In this document: positions 58,941 through 64,000 of the stretch, in pieces | Numbering within the stretch: the first letter of the stretch is position 1 | Layout of the letters: each line of letters opens with the position of its first letter | DNA from: Falsiroseomonas sp046052145 | GTDB lineage: Bacteria > Pseudomonadota > Alphaproteobacteria > Acetobacterales > Acetobacteraceae | Direction of reading: 5' to 3' | Assembly (NCBI GenBank): GCA_046052145.1 | Contig: JBJOMW010000003.1 | Span: 62,001 to 126,000 of the forward strand | Length of the DNA: 64,000 nt | The notes under the pieces: model-generated | The model's database searches: none | What the model was told of the DNA's origin: nothing | Seen by the model: only the letters and a program-made list of their open reading frames with translations | Program-made: the position numbers and the translations under genes

Positions 58941-59530
58941 CAGTGTTCTCGCCTTTGCCAGAAACCCTGGCCCGATCCGGTACGCGCCGCCTCGGCACCG
59001 AGCGGCGCGCCAGGCGGGCGCAGCGCGAGCGCCGCCAGGGCCGTGCGCAGACCGGCGACATCGGCGTTCAGACGTTCGATCTGCAGCGTTGCGACGCGCC
59101 TTTCCTCGGCGAGCGCGGTCTGCAGGCGCGCCTCGCGCTGGCGCGCCTCATCCGAAAGGCGCTGCAGCGCGGCGAAGGCCTCGGAAAGGCGCTGCTCCAG
59201 CACCGCGATGCGCGCGGCATCGGCCGATGCCGCGGCCTGCTCGCGTGCCTCCTCCTGTCGCGCTTCGGCCGGCATGACACGCGCGGGCGCATAAGCCGGG
59301 GGCGTCGGGCCCCGCGATGTGGGCGGCAGGCCCGACAGCCATTGCGAAACCATATCGTAGCGGACACGGAGCTCTTCGGCGATGCGGCGATAGCTGAAGC
59401 CGCGCGCGCGCAGCTTGTGCGCCGCCTGTTCGCCGCCCTGTCCGGATGGGTGCGATAGCGCGCGCGACGAATCGAGCGGTCGAGCGCCGAGACTTGGCGG
59501 CTTCGATGTCTCGATACCGTCAAATCTCAT
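58940..59530 (-). CDS. HTH plus coiled-coil protein, first gene of the SpoIIE operon
   Basis: A 196-aa soluble protein. Residues 35-68 form a homeodomain-like helix-turn-helix (AAHKLRARGFSYRRIAEELR then VRYDMVSQWLSG), similar to those in transposase or Xre-like regulators. A coiled coil follows at about 90-165 (LEQRLSEAFAALQRLSDEAR). It may be a DNA-binding regulator of its own operon or of the T6SS. It is the promoter-proximal gene of the signalling operon and diverges from the methyltransferase gene with an 87-nt gap. No strong ribosome-binding site precedes ATG 59530. Confidence 0.7.
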   Translation of the reverse strand: MRFDGIETSKPPSLGARPLDSSRALSHPSGQGGEQAAHKLRARGFSYRRIAEELRVRYDMVSQWLSGLPPTSRGPTPPAYAPARVMPAEARQEEAREQAAASADAARIAVLEQRLSEAFAALQRLSDEARQREARLQTALAEERRVATLQIERLNADVAGLRTALAALALRPPGAPLGAEAARTGSGQGFWQRREH

Positions 59531-59617
59531 GCGACTGGGTCATTTCCGAAAAAATCCACACCACCCTATCTTGCCGCAATGACTGAACAAGAGGAATTAT
59601 AACGGATATTCTTCCCG

Positions 59618-60517
59618 GTGAAAATCTGTATGGAACGGCATTCCGCGACCCAGTTGCAGGAAACTTTGGACCGTTCCGCTATGCGTGCGAAGCGCCTCGG
59701 AGAGCTGGAGGGCGCAGGGTCCGTCCCGTCGCCTTCGGTCGATCTCGCATCGTCCTACGACACCTATATCGGGACGGGCCTCTACGGTCGTCGCTACCCT
59801 CGTTCGAACGCCAACATGGCGCGACTTCTTGGCGGGGTGGTGGGCGCCGGCGATTGCGTGCTGGATTTCGGCTGCGGCGATGGGCGTTACATCGGCAAGT
59901 TGCTGGACGCTGGAGCGCGCGTGGTCGGCTATGACATCAGCCCCGTCGCGATCGAGACCGTCGCGACGACCTATGCGGGCGCCATACAGGCCGGCCGCCT
60001 GCAGACCGTGGGCTTTACCTTGGACGCGCTGACACGCGCCGTCGCGCCCAGCAGCTGCGACGTCGCGCTGCTGATGTTCGGTGTGCTCGGCCACATTCGC
60101 GGCGACGCCCAGCGCGTGGAGACGCTCCGCACGGTTCGCTCCCTGCTGAAGCCCGGCGGGCGCCTGGTCGTGACGGTTCCCAACCGGGCTCGCCGCTTCG
60201 CCAGGGAACAGGCCGCCTGTCGCGACATGGTTGCGGCTGGCGTACTGGAGCAGGGCGACATCCTCTACCAGCGACATGACGCCAGCGGCTCGATCGACAT
60301 GTTCTACCACCTCTTCACGCCGGACAGCTTTGCGGACCTGCTGACGCGCTCCGGCTTCGAGACCAAGCGCATGGTCGCCGAGAGCGTGATGCCCGAGCGC
60401 AGCGTGCTGAGCCTTCCTGCCGGCGCTTTGCTCGACCGTGCGCTGATGGCCGTGGTGCCCCTGAACCTCACCTACGGGTTCGCGGCCGTAGCAACCCCTG
60501 CCGCTGAGGCCGCATGA
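59618..60517 (+). CDS. Class I SAM-dependent methyltransferase
   Basis: A 299-aa methyltransferase (from GTG 59618; ATG 59630 is an in-frame alternative and neither has a good ribosome-binding site). Motif I is VLDFGCGDGRYIGKLLDAG, with GARVVGYDISPVAIE giving the ribose-binding acidic residue, and LLMFGVLGHIRGDAQR then LLKPGGRLVVTVPN as later motifs. Such UbiE-like proteins methylate small molecules or other targets; target unknown. The stop overlaps the start of the ABC gene (ATGA at 60514), so the two are co-translated. Its upstream region is AT-rich (TATAAC at 59598) and carries a 7-codon mini-frame. Confidence 0.8.
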   Translation: MKICMERHSATQLQETLDRSAMRAKRLGELEGAGSVPSPSVDLASSYDTYIGTGLYGRRYPRSNANMARLLGGVVGAGDCVLDFGCGDGRYIGKLLDAGARVVGYDISPVAIETVATTYAGAIQAGRLQTVGFTLDALTRAVAPSSCDVALLMFGVLGHIRGDAQRVETLRTVRSLLKPGGRLVVTVPNRARRFAREQAACRDMVAAGVLEQGDILYQRHDASGSIDMFYHLFTPDSFADLLTRSGFETKRMVAESVMPERSVLSLPAGALLDRALMAVVPLNLTYGFAAVATPAAEAA

Positions 60518-62109
60518 TCCGCCGCGCTGCCGCCGCCCTGCTGCTGTGCCTGATCGGCATCATCACAGCCGCGCCTGCCATCGCCCAGACGAGCCCGCTT
60601 GACGCGATCCGCCAGCGCGGCGTCGTGAACATCGGCGTCAAGACCGACTACGGTGTGTTCGGCCAGCTCGATGCGGCGGGGCAGATCGTCGGGCTTGAGC
60701 CCGAACTGGCCGTAGTCCTTGCGCAGCGGATCGGTGTGCGGGCCAATGTGATCTCGGTGACCTCGGCGAACCGCCTGCAGCGCCTGCAGGACGGTACGGT
60801 GGACATCGTCATCGCCACGCTCGGCGACACCCAGGCGCGGCGTCAGATCGCCACGCTGATCGAACCGAACTACTATGCCAGCGGCATCAACATGCTGATG
60901 CCGTTGAACAGCCATGTCAGCGACTGGGCCGAGCTGCGCGGCCAGACCGTGTGCGCGACCCAGGGCCATTACGCGAACCGCATCATGGCGGAGCGCTATC
61001 TGCTCACGCTGCGGACCTTCAACACCAACCGCGATGCGCAGCTGGAACTGCGCAAGGGTACCTGCATCGGCTGGCTGCAGGACGATACGCTGCTGGCCAG
61101 CGAGATCGCCGAGGGCGACTGGGCGGGCTACGGCATGAAGCTGCGCTCGGTTTTGCAGGTGCCCTGGGCCATCGCGATCAGCGCGGCCGCCCGCGGCTCC
61201 GACCTCGAGCGCCTGGTGTCCGACACCATCGCCGACTGGCACAGGACCGGTCATCTGATCCGGATGGAGCAGGCGCATCGCATCCAGCCCTCTGCGTTCC
61301 TGCAGCAGACGAGCGCGCTGTGGCGCCGGACGCGTGCCGATGGCGGCTATGTCTGCCAACGCCAGCCGGACGGGCAGTGGCCAGAAGAGTGCCGGAACCA
61401 GGCGCTGATCGCCTCCACCGATGCAAGCGGCCTGCTGCGGCTTGGCCTGTTGGTGAAGGAACGGACGAATATCGACCTTACGGTCGTCTACGACACTTAT
61501 GACCGGACCATGTTCCTGACCGGCATCGTCAGGACGCTGGTGCTGGTGGTGTGCTGCATCGTCGGCGGCTTCGCGGTCGGCATCGCCGGCGCGCTGCTGA
61601 TCACGCGGCGGATCCCGCTGCTCAGCAACGGGGTGCGCGGCTTGTTGACCTTCTCGCGCATGACGCCGCCGTTGCTGCAGATGTACGTGCTGTTCTTCGG
61701 CCTCGGCGCGGTGCTCGGCACCCAGCACGGGATCGTGCTGGATGCGCTGTTCGTGGTCGTGCTCTGCCTGTCGCTCTATGCTGGCGCGGCCAATGCCTTT
61801 GCGCTTGTGGACGCGGCGGAGCTGCTATTCGCGCGCATTCCCGATTTCCGCCTGAGCATCGCCACCCTGCCGCGCGCCTTTCGCCTGGCGAAGGGCCCGA
61901 TCGCGGGTTCCCTTGTGAACGCAGTGAAGGCCACGGGCATGGCGAGTGCCATCGCGGTGCCGGAGATCATCTCCGCCTCGACGGCGATCATGGCCGAACG
62001 CGGCAACGCGACGGTCATGATGAATATCCTGATGATAGCCTACTTCCTGTTGGTCCTGGTGGTCGTCCGCACCCTCGACGCGCTGCAGCGTCGCTACGCC
62101 AGCGATTGA
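60514..62109 (+). CDS. Fused amino-acid-type substrate-binding protein and ABC permease
   Basis: A 531-aa fusion. Signal peptide 1-24 (cleavage after AIA before QTSPLD). Residues of about 28-285 are a family-3 solute-binding domain: IRQRGVVNIGVKTDYGVFGQ and DIVIATLGDTQARR are typical of polar amino acid receptors. From about 325 a HisM/GlnP-type permease begins (RTLVLVVCCIVGGFAVGIAG), with the EAA loop near RLAKGPIAGSLVNAVKATGM. Fused receptors are known in Gram-positives and some proteobacteria. The ATPase partner is not encoded here. Two cysteine pairs in the receptor (VCATQ, GTCIG, YVCQRQ, EECRN) could form disulfides. Confidence 0.85.
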   Translation: MIRRAAAALLLCLIGIITAAPAIAQTSPLDAIRQRGVVNIGVKTDYGVFGQLDAAGQIVGLEPELAVVLAQRIGVRANVISVTSANRLQRLQDGTVDIVIATLGDTQARRQIATLIEPNYYASGINMLMPLNSHVSDWAELRGQTVCATQGHYANRIMAERYLLTLRTFNTNRDAQLELRKGTCIGWLQDDTLLASEIAEGDWAGYGMKLRSVLQVPWAIAISAAARGSDLERLVSDTIADWHRTGHLIRMEQAHRIQPSAFLQQTSALWRRTRADGGYVCQRQPDGQWPEECRNQALIASTDASGLLRLGLLVKERTNIDLTVVYDTYDRTMFLTGIVRTLVLVVCCIVGGFAVGIAGALLITRRIPLLSNGVRGLLTFSRMTPPLLQMYVLFFGLGAVLGTQHGIVLDALFVVVLCLSLYAGAANAFALVDAAELLFARIPDFRLSIATLPRAFRLAKGPIAGSLVNAVKATGMASAIAVPEIISASTAIMAERGNATVMMNILMIAYFLLVLVVVRTLDALQRRYASD

Positions 62110-62119
62110 GGAGGGCCGC

Positions 62120-62779
62120 ATGGACATCCGCGACGTCTACGACGAGCTGGTGCGCTGGACGCCTTTCCTGGCGGGCGGCTTCGTTTGGAACATCGTCATC
62201 TCCATCGTCGCGATGATGCTTGGCACGGCCATCGGCGCCGGGTTGGCATTCATGCGCGAGGCGCGCGGTGCGCTGCTGGTCAAGCCGAGCCTTGCCCTGA
62301 CCGAGTTTGCGCGCAATGTGCCGACCTTCGTCTTCTTGTTCTACATCGCGTTCCTGCTGCCGTCGGAACTGCAGCTGTTCGGCCTGACCGTGAATATCCC
62401 GGCCTGGGTCAAGGCATCGCTGGCGCTGTCGATCGCGGTCGTCGGCTATGTCTCCGACACGCTCAGCATCGTCATCCGCGACTGGCGTGCCGGGCGTCGC
62501 GAAAGCGCCCTGCTGTTCCTGCCGTCCTGGACGACCTATCTGCTGATCATCATCATGACGTCCAGCACCGCGTCGCTGATCGGCGTGAGCGAGATTGTCT
62601 CCCGCTGCAACACGGTGATTGCCGCGACCGGCAAGAGCGGGATGCTGGTCTGGATCTACCTCTACGCCATGCTGTGGTTCTTCCTGTTCTGCTACCCGCT
62701 GATCATGGCGATGAAGCGGCTGCAGACGCATCTGCGCTATCGGAACTGGACCACGGCTGCCGCGACGAAACGCGCTTAG
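62120..62779 (+). CDS. ABC amino-acid-type permease (second subunit)
   Basis: A 219-aa HisQ/GlnP-like permease with five predicted helices, such as FVWNIVISIVAMMLGTAIGA and VKASLALSIAVVGYVSDTLS. The EAA-loop region is replaced by DWRAGRRESALLFLPSWTTY, less typical than in the partner. AGGAGG precedes ATG 62120 and the gap to the fusion gene is 10 nt. It probably pairs with the permease half of the fusion protein; an ATPase must come from another locus. Confidence 0.8.
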   Translation: MDIRDVYDELVRWTPFLAGGFVWNIVISIVAMMLGTAIGAGLAFMREARGALLVKPSLALTEFARNVPTFVFLFYIAFLLPSELQLFGLTVNIPAWVKASLALSIAVVGYVSDTLSIVIRDWRAGRRESALLFLPSWTTYLLIIIMTSSTASLIGVSEIVSRCNTVIAATGKSGMLVWIYLYAMLWFFLFCYPLIMAMKRLQTHLRYRNWTTAAATKRA

Positions 62780-62964
62780 CGCGCGTTTGGGAATGCCGGC
62801 GGCTGAGGATCCACGGAGCCCATCCGCCCGGTATTCTCAAACGGTTTCTTAACGCCAGCCGAAGGGATGATATCCAGCGCAGGACGTTCCGCCCTGCAGC
62901 CCGAATGGCCGCGCCCTGCGCCGCGCCAACGAGAGCCGACGGAGCGGCATGGTCGCGATGGAGT

Positions 62965-62986
62965 GGTCGGCGGCATGCCGCCGACC
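62965..62986. repeat. Perfect 22-bp palindrome
   Basis: GGTCGGCGGCA followed by its reverse complement TGCCGCCGACC. It sits between the two convergent transcription units (permease and the right-edge gene) and could serve as a bidirectional terminator stem, although no T-run follows. Confidence 0.5.
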
Positions 62987-63046
62987 GGTCATGATCCCTG
63001 GGAGTTGGCCGGACGTGGTGTCAGGCCGCTGTTCCCATCAGGCCGT

Positions 63047-64000
63047 TCAGGCGCTTGAGCCCAAGGCTTCGCTGTAGAGGCTGTAGTTGCTGTAAACGCT
63101 CTGGGCGCCTGCGATCGCGCCTGAAACGGTCTTGGCGCGAGCGAAGATCTCGTATGGCGAGGGTAGGCTGTCCATCCTGATCAAGCCCAGCCGGGAACCG
63201 CCGATCAATTTGGCTGCTGATTTTCTCAGGGGCGAAATCTTTTTCGCGGCCGCGGCAGCTTTGTCCTGCCAGCCTCGTTGGGTCATGTCGATCGAGAGCA
63301 GCGTGGTGTGACTGGCGGCTTGAATATAGTAAGCCGCCAGGATCGGCGATCCATTGTAAAGATCTGCCGGATTGATCCTGTCCACCGGAACCCCGCGAAG
63401 GCTCCAGAGCTTCTTGTTGGCCAGATGAGCCTCGCGGAAATCCTTCATGGCGTAACCGATGTGGATCGCGAGCTTGGCGATGGTCATCGCGATGCCCCCC
63501 ACCGTGCTGCTGACGCCGAAGGTGAAGAAGCCCGAGACGGATAGCGCCGCGTTGCCCGTGGCCAGCGCAGCGCCCTCTGCGGTTCTGCGCAGACTGCGGT
63601 TCACTTGAACCATGAAGGCGGTCCCCGCCGCCTCGTTGAACCGGTTGGTGGTGTCGAGCCGGGGCAGGGCTTCCTTCACGTCCAGGCGCTGCAGGGCGGC
63701 CGATGTGACGGATTTCCAGCCCATCAGCATCTTCCCGCAGGCCACGGCGCTGCCGATGAAGGGAGTGATGGCTTCCATCAACCCTTCAATGAAATTCATC
63801 ACCATGTCGGGGATGAAATCGAACAGAAAATCGAAGAACGCGAAGATATCAGGAAAATTGAATTCCGGCAAAAAATCGAACAGGCCTTTGAATGCCTCCG
63901 AAATCCATTTTTTGAGTTCTTCCCAGTGCTCTAGAATCTTTCTGAAATATTCCTTTACCGCGTTAATGGCCGCGCGAAATGGCTGAAGAATGGCATCTTT
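63047..64000 (-). CDS. Hypothetical protein with hydrophobic helices, 5'-truncated at right edge
   Basis: The minus-strand frame is open from the right edge (KDAILQPFRAAINAVKEYFR) to the stop at 63047, at least 317 codons, so the true start lies outside the window. I do not recognise it. A Phe/Asp-rich amphipathic stretch (LFDFLPEFNFPDIFAFFDFL) is followed by several hydrophobic segments (NALSV-like AALSVSGFFTFGVSSTVGGI) and a Lys/Ala-rich C-terminal part ending SLYSEALGSSA. DNA from about 63840 to 64000 is clearly AT-richer than everything else in the window. Next to a T6SS region, a membrane-active effector, part of a polymorphic toxin, or a horizontally acquired gene are all possible. Confidence 0.65.
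   Translation of the reverse strand, partial: KDAILQPFRAAINAVKEYFRKILEHWEELKKWISEAFKGLFDFLPEFNFPDIFAFFDFLFDFIPDMVMNFIEGLMEAITPFIGSAVACGKMLMGWKSVTSAALQRLDVKEALPRLDTTNRFNEAAGTAFMVQVNRSLRRTAEGAALATGNAALSVSGFFTFGVSSTVGGIAMTIAKLAIHIGYAMKDFREAHLANKKLWSLRGVPVDRINPADLYNGSPILAAYYIQAASHTTLLSIDMTQRGWQDKAAAAAKKISPLRKSAAKLIGGSRLGLIRMDSLPSPYEIFARAKTVSGAIAGAQSVYSNYSLYSEALGSSA

Noticed and set aside
1..64000. CRISPR arrays, insertion sequences, rRNA genes or prophage structural modules
   Set aside because: No regularly spaced repeats, transposase frames, rRNA sequence or phage packaging genes were seen; the tail-like genes are T6SS components.

Overview
The window is high-GC, tightly packed bacterial DNA. 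Its gene content (Bug/TctC-type receptor, TRAP transporter, CoxMSL-type molybdenum hydroxylase, class III CoA-transferase, an sRNA resembling the alphaproteobacterial ar8/MmgR type) points to an alphaproteobacterium, most likely Acetobacteraceae/Roseomonas-like. The placement is an inference from gene content; no rRNA or housekeeping marker is present.

Left third (1-30055): metabolic and transport genes. In order these are a truncated TPP decarboxylase, acyl-CoA dehydrogenase, class III CoA-transferase, a probable small RNA with its own promoter and terminator (3352-3475), N-formylglutamate amidohydrolase, tRNA-Val(GAC), an HpcH/HpaI aldolase, a DUF924 protein coupled to a GlcD-GlcF-type FAD/Fe-S oxidase, and a serine-glyoxylate-type aminotransferase. 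A three-gene type III polyketide cassette (synthase, methyltransferase, flavoprotein) is followed by tRNA-Glu(TTC). A five-gene peptide/nickel-type ABC operon (14246-19817) sits behind an excellent sigma-54 promoter. A TctC receptor and a Rid-like deaminase come next. A TetR repressor diverges from a seven-gene operon (molybdenum hydroxylase FAD, 2Fe-2S and Mo subunits, TRAP DctP-DctQ-DctM, cyclase), with an 18-bp palindrome over the shared promoter. That operon looks like uptake and hydroxylation of an unidentified carboxylated aromatic or N-heterocycle.

Middle (30459-54195): a complete type VI secretion system in two converging operons. The plus operon is tssB-tssC-hcp-tssE-tssF-tssG-clpV-vgrG plus an unrecognised 651-aa alanine-rich protein. 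The minus operon is SPOR-domain protein-tssJ-tssK-tssL-tssM-tssA-PAAR-methyltransferase. All thirteen core Tss proteins and PAAR are present. Unusual accessories are the SPOR protein (a possible peptidoglycan anchor, since TssL has none), a methyltransferase with a Cys4 ribbon, a J-domain protein, and a TssM whose Walker A lysine is lost.

Right part (54289-64000): a four-gene membrane-signalling operon (HTH/coiled-coil protein, two-TM sensor, HAMP-like sensor fused to a polytopic membrane domain, SpoIIE-type phosphatase) that could control the T6SS. Divergently, a methyltransferase is translationally coupled to a fused substrate-binding/permease protein and a second permease with no ATPase gene nearby. 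The window ends in a locally AT-rich, 5'-truncated gene of unknown function, a candidate T6SS-linked cargo or acquired gene.
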